A stretch of 64,000 nt of DNA, from assembly GCF_014055025.1 (NCBI RefSeq), contig NZ_CP059571.1:2108001-2172000 (forward strand), in the 5' to 3' direction. The notes beneath the pieces are model-generated. The model searched no databases. It saw only the letters and a program-made list of their open reading frames with translations, and was not told the DNA's origin. A program made the translations under genes and the position numbers. Of the stretch, positions 51,492 through 60,484 are shown piece after piece; the first letter of the stretch is position 1, and every line of letters begins with the position of its first letter. The stretch is from Neisseria bacilliformis (GTDB lineage: Bacteria > Pseudomonadota > Gammaproteobacteria > Burkholderiales > Neisseriaceae).

Positions 51492-51567
51492 TCCCCGATA
51501 GCTCAGTCGGTAGAGCGACGGACTGTTAATCCGCAGGTCCCTGGTTCGAGCCCAGGTCGGGGAGCCA
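51492..51567 (+). tRNA. tRNA-Asn (anticodon GTT)
   Basis: A complete cloverleaf: acceptor TCCCCGA/TCGGGGA, D arm with AGTCGGTA, anticodon loop CTGTTAA, T arm with TTCGAGC, discriminator G and an encoded CCA. No variable-arm extension. A strong terminator follows. Confidence 0.97.
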
Positions 51568-51574
51568 GATACGG

Positions 51575-51606
51575 AAAAAGCCAAATCTTTGCGATTTGGC
51601 TTTTTC
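51575..51606 (+). terminator. Terminator of tRNA-Asn
   Basis: AAAAAGCCAAATC and GATTTGGCTTTTT form a perfect stem with a T run. Confidence 0.9.
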
Positions 51607-51665
51607 TTTTGCCGTTTTGTTGGCAAGAGGCCGTCTGAAAACGCCACTTTGGCCGGAGCGTGTTT

Positions 51666-52760
51666 TCAGACGGCCTTGCGCCGTAGCAGCACGCCGCTTT
51701 CGATGTGCGCGGTAAACGGAAACTGGTCGAACAGCGCGGCGGCTTTGATTTCATGCGTTTGCAGCAGCACATCGAGGTTGGCGCGCAGGGTTTCGGGGTT
51801 GCAGGAGATATAGATGATGTTGTCGAAACCCTGCATCAGGCGCAGGGTGGCCTCGTCGACGCCGGCACGGGGCGGGTCGACGAAAATGGTGGAAAAGGCG
51901 TAGTCGGACAGGCTGATGCCCTGTTCGCGCAGGCGGCGGAATTCGCGGCCACCCCCGTAGGCTTGGGCGAACTCTTCCGCTGAGAGCCGCGCGATGCGGA
52001 TGTTGTCCGCGCCGTCGGCTTCGATGTTCCACTGCGCGGCGCGCACGGAGGTTTTCGACACTTCGGTGGCCAGCACGCGGCCAAAATGGCGCGCCAGCGG
52101 CAGGGTGAAATTGCCGTTGCCGCAATAGAGTTCGAGCAGGTCGCCACCCAGGCCAGCCGCGCAGCCGCACGCCCATTCCAGCATTTTGGCGCACACCGCC
52201 GCATTGGGCTGGCTGAACGCGCCCTCGGGTTGGCGGTAGCGGAAGATGCGGCCGCCCGCTTCAAGCTCTTCGGTTACGAAGTCGCGCGACAAAACGATTT
52301 TCTGCCCCTTGCTGCGGCCGATGAGGGCGATGCCCAGCCGCCGCTGCAAATCCTGCGCCGCCGCCTGCCATGCGTCGTCGAGTTTGCGGTGGTAAATCAG
52401 GCTCACCAGCATGTCGCCCGACAAGGTGGAAAGAAATTCGCACTGGAACAGGCGGTTTTTCAGCACAGGCTTGGTCGACAAGGCGGCCAGCAATTCGGGC
52501 ATCAGGGCGTTGATGGCGGCGGAGGCGGCGGGAAACTGTGCCAGACGGACAACCGACGCGCCACCGGCCTTTTTGCCATTTTCAAACATGGCGTAGCTGG
52601 TGCCGCCGCCCTCGTGCCAGATGCGGAACTCGGCGCGCATCCGGTAATGCCTCTCGGGCGAGGGGAACACCGCCCATTCGGGCATGGCGACGCCCGCGAA
52701 CAGGCGGCGGAGGAAGTCGGTTTTGTCTGCGAGCTGGCGGGCGTAGCCGGAATCAGTCAT
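51666..52760 (-). CDS. trmA: tRNA (uracil-5-)-methyltransferase TrmA
   Basis: TrmA makes 5-methyluridine at position 54 of tRNA. The 364-residue enzyme is of E. coli size. It has the SAM site LLELYCGNGNFTLPLA, the FVDPPRAGVD segment, the catalytic cysteine in YISCNPETL, and a glutamate in the final SGVLLRRK region (HIESGVLL). The C-terminus KAV and the stop are DUS-encoded. It is convergent with tRNA-Asn. It lacks the iron-sulfur cysteines of RlmD. Confidence 0.95.
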   Translation of the reverse strand: MTDSGYARQLADKTDFLRRLFAGVAMPEWAVFPSPERHYRMRAEFRIWHEGGGTSYAMFENGKKAGGASVVRLAQFPAASAAINALMPELLAALSTKPVLKNRLFQCEFLSTLSGDMLVSLIYHRKLDDAWQAAAQDLQRRLGIALIGRSKGQKIVLSRDFVTEELEAGGRIFRYRQPEGAFSQPNAAVCAKMLEWACGCAAGLGGDLLELYCGNGNFTLPLARHFGRVLATEVSKTSVRAAQWNIEADGADNIRIARLSAEEFAQAYGGGREFRRLREQGISLSDYAFSTIFVDPPRAGVDEATLRLMQGFDNIIYISCNPETLRANLDVLLQTHEIKAAALFDQFPFTAHIESGVLLRRKAV

Positions 52761-52982
52761 GGCGGTTTCACAGGCGGGAAAAAGGGGCGGATTATAGCGG
52801 CTTTCGGCAGAAACACGGCAGAGGCCGTCTGAAAAAGGCGGAAAATGTTAAGACGGCCGCATTATTGCAAAAAAGCGCAAACGGCGGGGCGGCTGCGCTA
52901 TCTCAAACCGCAAACCGCGTGTTAAGATAGAATTGTAAAGATTTTTTCCAAACCGGATTTTAACCATATAGGATTGAGAAAC

Positions 52983-53660
52983 ATGAGCCGCGTATTATTA
53001 GTAGATGACGATGCCGTACTGACCGAGCTTCTGACCGAATACCTGACCGCCGAGGGCTTGGAAGTGCGCAGCGTGCCCGACGGCGAGGCCGGGGTGCACG
53101 AAATCCTGTCGGGGCAGTACGACGTGGTGGTGCTGGATTCCATGATGCCGAAAATGAACGGCTTGGACGTTTTGAAAACCGTGCGCACGCAAAGCAGCAT
53201 CCCCATCATCATGCTCACCGCCAAAGGCGACGACATCGACCGCATCATCGGCCTGGAAATGGGCGCGGACGACTATGTGCCCAAGCCCAGCACGCCGCGC
53301 GAACTTCTGGCGCGCATCAACGCCATCCTGCGCCGCGCCCAGCACACGCACGACCAAAACAACATTTCCAACAGCATTTCCGTCAGCAACGTTACCCTGC
53401 ACCCCTCCAAACGCCAGGCCACCGTCGGCGACGCGCCGCTGGAACTCACCAGCACTGAGTTCAACCTTTTGGAAGTGCTGATGCGCCACGCCGGACAGGT
53501 CGTCAGCAAAGAAACCCTCTCCATCGAAGCCCTCGACCGCAAGCTGGCCAAGTTCGACCGCAGCATCGACGTGCACATTTCCAGCATCCGCCACAAGCTC
53601 GGCGACCCCTCGCTGATCCAGACCGTGCGCGGGCTGGGCTACCTGTTTGTGAAAAACTGA
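52983..53660 (+). CDS. misR: Response regulator MisR
   Basis: MisR is the OmpR-type regulator (CpxR homologue) that controls envelope stress and surface genes in Neisseria. The 225-residue protein has the receiver domain with Asp8/Asp9, the phosphorylated Asp52 (VVVLDSMMP) and Lys101 (VPKPST). A winged-helix output domain follows (about 130-225). An ATG nine bases upstream is in frame, but MSRVLLVDDD is the natural start. The histidine kinase gene follows 40 bases downstream. Confidence 0.94.
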   Translation: MSRVLLVDDDAVLTELLTEYLTAEGLEVRSVPDGEAGVHEILSGQYDVVVLDSMMPKMNGLDVLKTVRTQSSIPIIMLTAKGDDIDRIIGLEMGADDYVPKPSTPRELLARINAILRRAQHTHDQNNISNSISVSNVTLHPSKRQATVGDAPLELTSTEFNLLEVLMRHAGQVVSKETLSIEALDRKLAKFDRSIDVHISSIRHKLGDPSLIQTVRGLGYLFVKN

Positions 53661-53700
53661 TTTTCCAAACCACCCAAACCATTTGAAAGCAGACGCTTAA

Positions 53701-55098
53701 ATGAAGCTCTTTCAACGGATTTTCGCCACGTTTTGCGCCGTCATCATCTGCGCCATATTCGTGGCGAGTTTTTCTTTCTGGCTGGTGCAGCAGACGCAGG
53801 CCGAAACCCATTTCAACCAGCAGCGGGCAATCGACGAAATCCTGCTCTCCAACGCCGTGGCCGCCTTCCGCGTCCGGGGCGAGGCGGGCGCGCGCGAAAT
53901 GCTCGAAGGCTGGCACGAAGCGCAGGGGCCGGAAAAAATCTTCATCATCAGCGGCGACGACCAGGCCGATCTGCTCGGGCGCAAAGTCGATCCCAAACGC
54001 ATCGAAAAAGCCCGCGCCTTTGCGCTGGAAAACCCCGAAAGCAAAAGCGTCCACCTCGAATACGGCCGCTGGGGCGAAGAATACCTGTTCTTCATCCGCA
54101 ACTGGGACAACACCGAAATCCAACGTCGCCCCAGCCCGCTGTTCATCCCCGGCCTGCCGTTGGAACAAACCTGGCACGAAATCATCATTTTGGGCTTCAT
54201 CTTCCTGGTCGGCCTCACCCTGGCCTACATCCTCGCCAGCAACATCACCCGCCCCATCCGCATCCTCGGGCGCGGCATGAACCGGCTGGCCGAAGGCGAT
54301 TTTGAAACCCGCATCGCGCAGCAGATGGACAACCGCGACGACGAACTCTCCCAGCTTGCCGCCCAATTCGACAAAATGGCCGACAAACTGCAACAGCTCG
54401 TCGCCAAAGAACGCCACCTGCTGCACCACGTTTCCCACGAAATGCGCTCCCCGCTGGCGCGGATGCAGGCCATCGTCGGCCTTATCCAGTCGCAGCCGCA
54501 AAAGCAGGAACAATACCTGCAAAAACTGGAAAACGAGCTGGTGCGCATGGACACGCTGGTGGGCGAGCTGCTCACCCTCTCCCGCCTCGAAACCGCCAAC
54601 GTCAAAATCGAAAAAGAGCCGCTCAAACTCATCCCCTTCATGCGCAATCTGGTGGACGACAGCCAGGCCGTTGCCGAGAAAAACCACCAAACCATCGAGC
54701 TGACCCTGGAAAAAATGCCCGAAAACGCCGAAATGCCCGCCAACGAAAGCTACCTCTACCGCGCCTTCGACAACGTCATCCGCAACGCGATGAATTACAG
54801 CCCAGAAGGCAGCAGCATCCGCGTGGAAATGCGGCAGGACGCGAAAAACTGGCTGGTCGACATCACCGACAACGGCCCGGGCGTGGCGGAAAACCAGCTT
54901 CCGCACATCTTCACCGCCTTCTACCGAGCCGACAGCAGCGGCAGCAAACCCGGCACCGGCCTCGGCCTGGCCTTGGCCAAACACATCGTCGAGCAGCACG
55001 GCGGCCGCATCTTTGCCGAAAACATCGCCCCCAACGGCCTGCGGATGCGCTTTGTTTTCCCGAAACAGCCTTGCAAAACCGACGACGCGAAAGAATAA
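53701..55098 (+). CDS. misS: Sensor histidine kinase MisS
   Basis: The 465-residue membrane kinase has a first membrane helix at residues 10-30, a periplasmic sensor domain (about 31-155) and a second helix at about 160-180. A HAMP domain follows (about 181-235), then the phosphorylated His246 in HHVSHEMRSPLARM. The ATPase domain has N (NVIRNAMNYSPEG), G1 (ITDNGPGV) and G2 (GTGLGLALAKHI) boxes. It pairs with MisR. The 40-base space fits one operon. Confidence 0.94.
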   Translation: MKLFQRIFATFCAVIICAIFVASFSFWLVQQTQAETHFNQQRAIDEILLSNAVAAFRVRGEAGAREMLEGWHEAQGPEKIFIISGDDQADLLGRKVDPKRIEKARAFALENPESKSVHLEYGRWGEEYLFFIRNWDNTEIQRRPSPLFIPGLPLEQTWHEIIILGFIFLVGLTLAYILASNITRPIRILGRGMNRLAEGDFETRIAQQMDNRDDELSQLAAQFDKMADKLQQLVAKERHLLHHVSHEMRSPLARMQAIVGLIQSQPQKQEQYLQKLENELVRMDTLVGELLTLSRLETANVKIEKEPLKLIPFMRNLVDDSQAVAEKNHQTIELTLEKMPENAEMPANESYLYRAFDNVIRNAMNYSPEGSSIRVEMRQDAKNWLVDITDNGPGVAENQLPHIFTAFYRADSSGSKPGTGLGLALAKHIVEQHGGRIFAENIAPNGLRMRFVFPKQPCKTDDAKE

Positions 55099-55110
55099 GC
55101 GCGGCGGGCA

Positions 55111-55409
55111 GAGGCCGTCTGAAAGCGCAGTTCAACGAAGTTAAAACCGCTTTTCAGACGGCCTCATACCTTTCAAACACCCCCCGCCAAAACAAACAGC
55201 CACCCCGCCGCTTACGTAGGGTGTATCGCCCCGAGGCGACGCACGCGGTTTCCCACGCATAAAGGTTCAAAAGGGAGCTTGGAGTGAGACCCGACATCCG
55301 TGCAACCCACCGGTTTTGGGTCTGCAAACCAAGCTAACCGCCAAATATCAAGAGGCCGTCTGAAAGCGCAGCTTCAACGAAATTGAAACCGCTTTTCAGA
55401 CGGCCTCTC
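55111..55409. repeat. Extended DUS pairs and REP-like units
   Basis: A DUS pair with the arm AGTTCAACGAAGTTAAAA (55111-55166) ends the misRS operon. A single GTAGGGTGTATCGCC unit lies at 55216-55249, a degenerate REP-like pair at about 55275-55336, and a second extended DUS pair at 55352-55409. A further DUS is near 55483. No gene lies in 55099-55668. Confidence 0.7.
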
Positions 55410-55668
55410 TGCCTGCGTGCCGCCGCAAAGCTGCCTTTTTATGGCATAATCCGCCGCTTTCAGACGGCCTGTTCATAACATTAGGCCGTCTGAAAACGTA
55501 AAACATATCCTGGGCTTCGGCGGCCGCCGCAGCCTTTTTTCCAACCCGATGCGCAGCCTGAAACCCTAACCGTGCCTGTTGGCCTCAGGGTCTGTTGGCA
55601 ACCAACAAACCCCAGCACGCACCGTTAGCGTTTTAGACTGGCGCAATCCCAACATTAAGGAATCCCAA

Positions 55669-57774
55669 ATGTTTGACAAGCACGTCAAAACCTTCCAATA
55701 CGGCAGCCAAACCGTAACCCTCGAAACCGGCGAAATCGCCCGCCAGGCCGCAGGCGCGGTGAAAGTGGCTATGGGCGACACCGTAGTGCTGGTGGCCGTT
55801 ACCGCCAACAAAGAAGTCAAAGCCGGACAGGACTTCTTCCCGCTCACCGTCGATTATCTCGAACGCACCTACGCCGCAGGCAAAATCCCCGGCGGCTTCT
55901 TCAAACGCGAAGGCAAACAGAGCGAGAAGGAAATCCTCACCAGCCGCCTGATCGACCGCCCCATCCGCCCGCTGTTCCCCGAAGGCTTCTACCACGACAT
56001 CCAAATCGTTGCGATGGTGGTATCTGTCGATCCCGAAATCGATTCCGACATCCCCGCCATGATTGGGGCTTCCGCCGCGCTGGTGTTGAGCGGCGTACCC
56101 TTTGCCGGCCCCATCGGCGCGGCGCGCGTGGGTTATGTGGACGGCGGCTATGTGCTGAACCCGACCAAAACCCAGCTCGAAAAATCGCAGCTTGATTTGG
56201 TGGTGGCCGGTACCGAACAGGCTGTCTTAATGGTGGAATCCGAAGCGCAAATCCTGCCCGAAGACGTGATGCTCGGCGCGGTGGTGTACGGCCATGAACA
56301 GATGCAGGCCGTTATCCGCGCCATCAACGAGCTGGCCGACGAAGTCAACCCCGAAGTGTGGGACTGGAAAGCCCCCGAGCCGAACGCCGAACTGATTGCC
56401 AAAGTGAAAGAAATCGCCGGCGACACCATCGCCGAAGCCTTCAAAATCCGCTCCAAACAGGCGCGCGGCGCGAAAATCGCCGAAGCCTGGGCCGCCGTTC
56501 AGGCTGCCCTGATTACCGAGGACACCGACACCCTCGCCGCCAACGAAATCAAAGGTATCTTCAAACACTTGGAAGCCGACGTGGTGCGCAGCCAAATCCT
56601 CGACGGCCAGCCGCGCATCGACGGCCGCGACACCCGCACCGTGCGCCCCATCAACATCCAAACCAACGTGCTGCCGCGCACCCACGGCTCCGCCCTGTTC
56701 ACACGCGGCGAAACCCAAGCCCTCGCCGTGACCACCCTCGGCACCCAGCGCGACGAGCAGATTATCGACGCCCTCTCCGGCGAATACACCGACCGCTTCA
56801 TGCTGCACTACAACTTCCCGCCCTACTCCACCGGCGAATGCGGCCGCATGGGCGCGCCCAAACGCCGCGAAATCGGCCACGGCCGCCTCGCCAAACGCGC
56901 CCTGCTGGCCGTGCTGCCCGAGCCGGAAGATTTCAGCTACACCATGCGCGTGGTGTCCGAAATCACCGAGTCCAACGGCTCGTCTTCGATGGCCTCCGTC
57001 TGCGGCGGCTGCCTGAGCCTGCTCTCCGCCGGCGTGCCGCTGAAAGCCCACGTGGCTGGCATTGCCATGGGCCTGATTTTGGAAGGCAACAAATTCGCCG
57101 TGCTCACCGACATTCTGGGCGACGAAGACCACCTTGGCGACATGGATTTCAAAGTGGCCGGCACCACCGACGGCGTAACCGCCCTGCAAATGGACATCAA
57201 AATCCAGGGCATCACCAAAGAAATCATGCAGATCGCGCTGGCACAGGCCAAAGAAGCCCGCCTGCACATCCTCGGCCAGATGAAAGAAGCGGTGCAAGGC
57301 CCGCAGGAACTGTCGCAACACGCCCCGCGTCTGTTCACCATGAAGATTAATCAGGACAAAATCCGCGACGTGATCGGCAAAGGCGGCGAAACCATCCGCG
57401 CCCTCACTGCCGAAACCGGCACCGAAATCAACATCGAAGACGACGGCACCATCACCATCGCCGCCGTCAGCGCGGATGCCGTGGAAGCCGCCCGCAAACG
57501 CATCGAAGAAATTACCGCCGAAGTGGAAGTGGGCAAAGTGTACGACGGCACCGTAGTCAAAATCCTCGACAACAACGTCGGCGCGATTGTCGATGTCCTG
57601 CCCGGCAAAGGCGGCCTGGTGCACATCAGCCAAATCGCCCACGAGCGCGTGAAAGACGTGAACGACTACCTCAAAGTCGGCCAAGTCGTGAAAGTGAAGG
57701 CTTTGGAAGTGGACGACCGAGGCCGCGTGCGCCTATCGATCAAAGCCCTGATTGACGCGCCCGCCGAAGAATAA
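55669..57774 (+). CDS. pnp: Polyribonucleotide nucleotidyltransferase
   Basis: PNPase degrades RNA from the 3' end with phosphate. The 701-residue protein has two RNase PH domains (about 10-140 and 310-545), joined by a helical domain. A KH domain ([20 protein letters not shown]) and an S1 domain ([20 protein letters not shown]) close it. AAGGA precedes the ATG at 55669. rpsO, the usual upstream neighbour, is absent here; the upstream region is repeat-filled. A DUS hairpin follows. Confidence 0.97.
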   Translation: MFDKHVKTFQYGSQTVTLETGEIARQAAGAVKVAMGDTVVLVAVTANKEVKAGQDFFPLTVDYLERTYAAGKIPGGFFKREGKQSEKEILTSRLIDRPIRPLFPEGFYHDIQIVAMVVSVDPEIDSDIPAMIGASAALVLSGVPFAGPIGAARVGYVDGGYVLNPTKTQLEKSQLDLVVAGTEQAVLMVESEAQILPEDVMLGAVVYGHEQMQAVIRAINELADEVNPEVWDWKAPEPNAELIAKVKEIAGDTIAEAFKIRSKQARGAKIAEAWAAVQAALITEDTDTLAANEIKGIFKHLEADVVRSQILDGQPRIDGRDTRTVRPINIQTNVLPRTHGSALFTRGETQALAVTTLGTQRDEQIIDALSGEYTDRFMLHYNFPPYSTGECGRMGAPKRREIGHGRLAKRALLAVLPEPEDFSYTMRVVSEITESNGSSSMASVCGGCLSLLSAGVPLKAHVAGIAMGLILEGNKFAVLTDILGDEDHLGDMDFKVAGTTDGVTALQMDIKIQGITKEIMQIALAQAKEARLHILGQMKEAVQGPQELSQHAPRLFTMKINQDKIRDVIGKGGETIRALTAETGTEINIEDDGTITIAAVSADAVEAARKRIEEITAEVEVGKVYDGTVVKILDNNVGAIVDVLPGKGGLVHISQIAHERVKDVNDYLKVGQVVKVKALEVDDRGRVRLSIKALIDAPAEE

Positions 57775-57795
57775 GGCAGCATCCGCAGCGCAAAA

Positions 57796-57836
57796 AGGCC
57801 GTCTGAAAACCCGTTTTACAGGTTTTCAGACGGCCT
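57796..57836 (+). terminator. Inverted DUS pair after pnp
   Basis: AAGGCCGTCTGAAAACC and its complement across CGTTTTAC, 21 bases after the stop. Confidence 0.75.
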
Positions 57837-57954
57837 CAAACATACGGCAAGCCTGCCTGCACCGGATTTGCGCCGCCGATGCAGGGAGCATCGTCCTGCG
57901 GCGCACACGGTTTCGGAACGTCCGCACCACAAGACCGGTGCGCGGCTGCGCCAC

Positions 57955-58065
57955 TGCAAGGAAAAAAACGCAGCAAGGTTGGACACCTTGTGAGCATTTT
58001 TGACGCGGTAGTCGGGTGTTTTTTGCCAAAAATACCGCCGCAAGGCTGATTGTCAACAGCCCCTA
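57955..58065. mobile_element. Remnant of the MITE-like element
   Basis: The inner sequence CGCAGCAAGGTTGGACACCT is identical to the middle of the copy at 5782, and the right end TGATTGTCAACAGCCCCTA matches the element end. The left end is lost or diverged. It forms most of the 57775-58147 gap with a second DUS pair (58075-58127). Confidence 0.65.
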
Positions 58066-58147
58066 CAAACACAGAGGTCGTCTGAAAGCGCAGCTTCAAC
58101 GAAGTTAAAACCTTTCAGACGGCCTCTTTACCTTATACGTCAAACGT

Positions 58148-58936
58148 TTACTGCTTTGCCGCACCGAACGCGCCGGTGATTTTCTTCGCGTCGTTGCGGA
58201 AGGTGCCGCCCATCTCGGCCGCACCACTGCCGAAGAAATTGCCCTGCACCACGGTTTTGTCGGACGACGTGCCTTTGAAGCTGTTGCCGTTGATGTTGGC
58301 GGACACATTAAACGTATTGGCCGCCGAAGCCAGCTTGCCGGTCAGCGTTTTCTTGCCAAAATCGACATCGAAATTCGCGCTTTTGCCGTTGTCGGCGGCG
58401 GTTACGATTGCGCCGGATGCGTCGGTGTAAACATGATAGCCGGAAAACTTGGCCGTGCCGCTTGCGGGCATATTCTGCGTCAGCTCGCCCTGCGCGAACA
58501 CGGTTTTGCCTCCGCTGCCGTTTTCAATCACGCCGTATTTCATGCTGCGCACATGATCACCGCTCACCGCGCCGGCAAACCCCTGTTTGCCGTTTATCGT
58601 CGTGTTGCCGTTTAAGACATAAAATGTTCCCGCGCTGATGCCGCCGCCAAAATCCAAGGGGATTTCCTGATTACCGATTTTCAGCACGTTGACGGCATTG
58701 GTGGCCGGCGTGGCCTTGTTGGCTTCGACGCTGCCGCCGATTTTGGCGGTGTAGTAGTTGCCCGCGATGGGATTTTGCATCTGGCTGCCGTTGTTGCCGC
58801 TGTTGCTGCCGCCGTTCTGGTTTTGGCTGCCGCCGTTTTCGTTCAGCGAAACATTGGGGCCGTCGCCGCCCCCGCCGCCGCATGCCGCCAGCAGCACAGC
58901 CGCGCCAATCAGAATGCCCAAAGACGTTTTGTTCAT
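58148..58936 (-). CDS. Slam-dependent surface lipoprotein (second copy, in frame)
   Basis: A 262-residue lipoprotein. The signal MNKTSLGILIGAAVLLAACGG is followed by a short Gly/Asn/Gln-rich linker and a barrel-type domain. Its end, AEMGGTFRNDAKKITGAFGA plus AKQ, closely matches the phase-variable lipoprotein at 10463. So do INGNSFKGTSSDKTVVQGNFF and the HVYTDASG region. It is probably carried to the surface by Slam, but no slam gene is next to it. The glycine codons after the lipobox are mixed (GGC and GGG), so there is no slippery tract. GGAGGGG precedes the ATG at 58936. Ligand unknown; it is not recognisably TbpB, LbpB or fHbp. Confidence 0.8.
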   Translation of the reverse strand: MNKTSLGILIGAAVLLAACGGGGGDGPNVSLNENGGSQNQNGGSNSGNNGSQMQNPIAGNYYTAKIGGSVEANKATPATNAVNVLKIGNQEIPLDFGGGISAGTFYVLNGNTTINGKQGFAGAVSGDHVRSMKYGVIENGSGGKTVFAQGELTQNMPASGTAKFSGYHVYTDASGAIVTAADNGKSANFDVDFGKKTLTGKLASAANTFNVSANINGNSFKGTSSDKTVVQGNFFGSGAAEMGGTFRNDAKKITGAFGAAKQ

Positions 58937-58981
58937 GGTTCCCCTCCGGTTGTCGTTAAAAAACAGCAAAATGCGTCGGTC

Positions 58982-59010
58982 ATTGTAAAGAAAACAGGCG
59001 TTTTAGGCAA
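58982..59010 (-). promoter_or_regulatory. Promoter of the second surface lipoprotein
   Basis: On the minus strand TTGCCT (59005-59010) and TACAAT (58982-58987) are 17 bases apart, 46 bases before the ATG. Confidence 0.6.
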
Positions 59011-59134
59011 ACCGCCGCGCCATTTTTCTCATACAGGCCGTCTGAAAAGGTGTTCAGACGGCCTCTGCGGTTGAATTCGCCGCGCCTGCCCCAACAATGG
59101 CGCACATTGGACAACTTTTGCAGCGATAAAAAAC

Positions 59135-60091
59135 ATGGCAGAAAAAACCTATTACGACATACTCGGCGTGGAAAAAACCGCCGACGCCGACACCATTAAA
59201 AAAGCCTACCGCAAACTGGTGCGCAAATACCATCCCGACGTCAGCAAAGAGCCCGACGCCGCCGAGCGCACCGCCGAAATCAACCGCGCCTACGAAACCC
59301 TGTCCGACAAGGACAAACGCGCCGAATACGACGAAATGCTGGCCAACCCCTACGGCCGCAGCGCGGGCGGCAGCCCGTTCGGACAAGGCTTCGGCGGCGC
59401 GCAGGACGGCGGCGGCTTCCATTACGAATACCGCAGTGGCGGCGAGCCTTTCGGCGCGGGCGATTTCAATTTTGAAGACCTGTTTTCACACTTCGGCCGC
59501 AGTCATTATCAGGAGCCGCCGCGCCAAACCGGCCCGCAAAAAGGCGAAGACCAGCACGCCGAGCTGGCCGTCGATATTTACGCCGCCTACGTCGGCGCGG
59601 AGCGCACGCTGACGCTGAACGTGCCCACCATCGACGAATACGGCCGCGCCGCCTATCAGGCCAAAACCCTGAACGTCAAAATCCCCAAAGGCATCAGCGA
59701 AGGCCAGCAAATCCGTCTCGGCGGGCAGGGGCTGCCGGGCTACAACGGCGGCGCGAACGGCGATTTGTACTTGAAAATCAAGTTTCACGACCGCCCCGAT
59801 TTATATGTTAAAAACAAAAAAGACGTGTACCAGACCATAGACGTGAAGCCGTGGGAAGCCGTGCTCGGCGGCAAAATCATCGTCCCCACCGCCGCAGGCC
59901 GTTTGCAGGTGAACCTGCCCGCCAACAGCCAAAACGGCAAAAGCATCCGCCTCAAAGGCAAAGGCATCCCCGCTAAAGAAGCGGGCGATCTGTATCTCAA
60001 CATCCGCATCAGCGTTCCGCCCGCCGAGAGCGAAGCCGACCGCGCCGCATGGGCGCGGCTTGCCGAACACTTCGCCGCCAAAACCGCATAA
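59135..60091 (+). CDS. DnaJ-class co-chaperone, CbpA type
   Basis: A 318-residue J-protein without the zinc-finger domain. The J domain (residues 1-70) has the HPD motif (VRKYHPDVSKEP), then a Gly/Phe-rich linker (about 72-125) and two C-terminal peptide-binding domains (about 130-305). It stimulates an Hsp70 partner. The next gene encodes a CbpM-like modulator, as in the cbpA-cbpM operon. The convergent Hsp70 gene hscC may be its partner. Confidence 0.88.
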   Translation: MAEKTYYDILGVEKTADADTIKKAYRKLVRKYHPDVSKEPDAAERTAEINRAYETLSDKDKRAEYDEMLANPYGRSAGGSPFGQGFGGAQDGGGFHYEYRSGGEPFGAGDFNFEDLFSHFGRSHYQEPPRQTGPQKGEDQHAELAVDIYAAYVGAERTLTLNVPTIDEYGRAAYQAKTLNVKIPKGISEGQQIRLGGQGLPGYNGGANGDLYLKIKFHDRPDLYVKNKKDVYQTIDVKPWEAVLGGKIIVPTAAGRLQVNLPANSQNGKSIRLKGKGIPAKEAGDLYLNIRISVPPAESEADRAAWARLAEHFAAKTA

Positions 60092-60114
60092 GGCACGATA
60101 CGAAAGGATACCCC

Positions 60115-60408
60115 ATGACGCAGCACACCGACATCACCCTCACCTTTGAAGAAATCATCGCCGCCAGCCGCTGCCGCCGCGACTGGCTGCTGCAACTGAT
60201 CGAAGAAGACATCATCAGCATCGACGGCGCACCCGAACACACCCTGTTCAGCGGCTTCCAACTCGCCCGCATCCGCCGCGCCCAACGCCTCAGCCGCGAT
60301 TTTGAAGCCGGCATCCCCGCGCTGGGCCTGATTATGCGGCTGCTGGACGAAGTGGAAGAACTGCGCAAATCGCAGCCGCCGACGGTTTTACTGGACGAAA
60401 GCCGCTAA
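60115..60408 (+). CDS. CbpM-like chaperone modulator
   Basis: A 97-residue MerR-like helical protein. In E. coli CbpM binds the J domain of CbpA and blocks it. The sequence LTFEEIIAASRCRRDWLLQL and FSGFQLARIRRAQRLSRDFE fits the family. The ATG at 60115 has GAAAGGA upstream and lies 23 bases after the DnaJ gene, so the two form an operon. Confidence 0.78.
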   Translation: MTQHTDITLTFEEIIAASRCRRDWLLQLIEEDIISIDGAPEHTLFSGFQLARIRRAQRLSRDFEAGIPALGLIMRLLDEVEELRKSQPPTVLLDESR

Positions 60409-60418
60409 ACGATAGGCA

Positions 60419-60462
60419 AGAGGCCGTCTGAAAAGCATCAAAACACCTTTTCAGACGGCCTT
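60419..60462. terminator. Inverted DUS pair between convergent chaperone genes
   Basis: AGAGGCCGTCTGAAAAG faces CTTTTCAGACGGCCTTT. It lies between the ends of the CbpM-like gene and hscC and can serve both. Confidence 0.75.
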
Positions 60463-60484
60463 TCGGCGTGCGGGACAACACCCT

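Noticed and set aside
56227-57684. 485-residue open frame on the minus strand
   Set aside because: Antisense to pnp, one of the most certain genes here; no ribosome site or recognisable motif.
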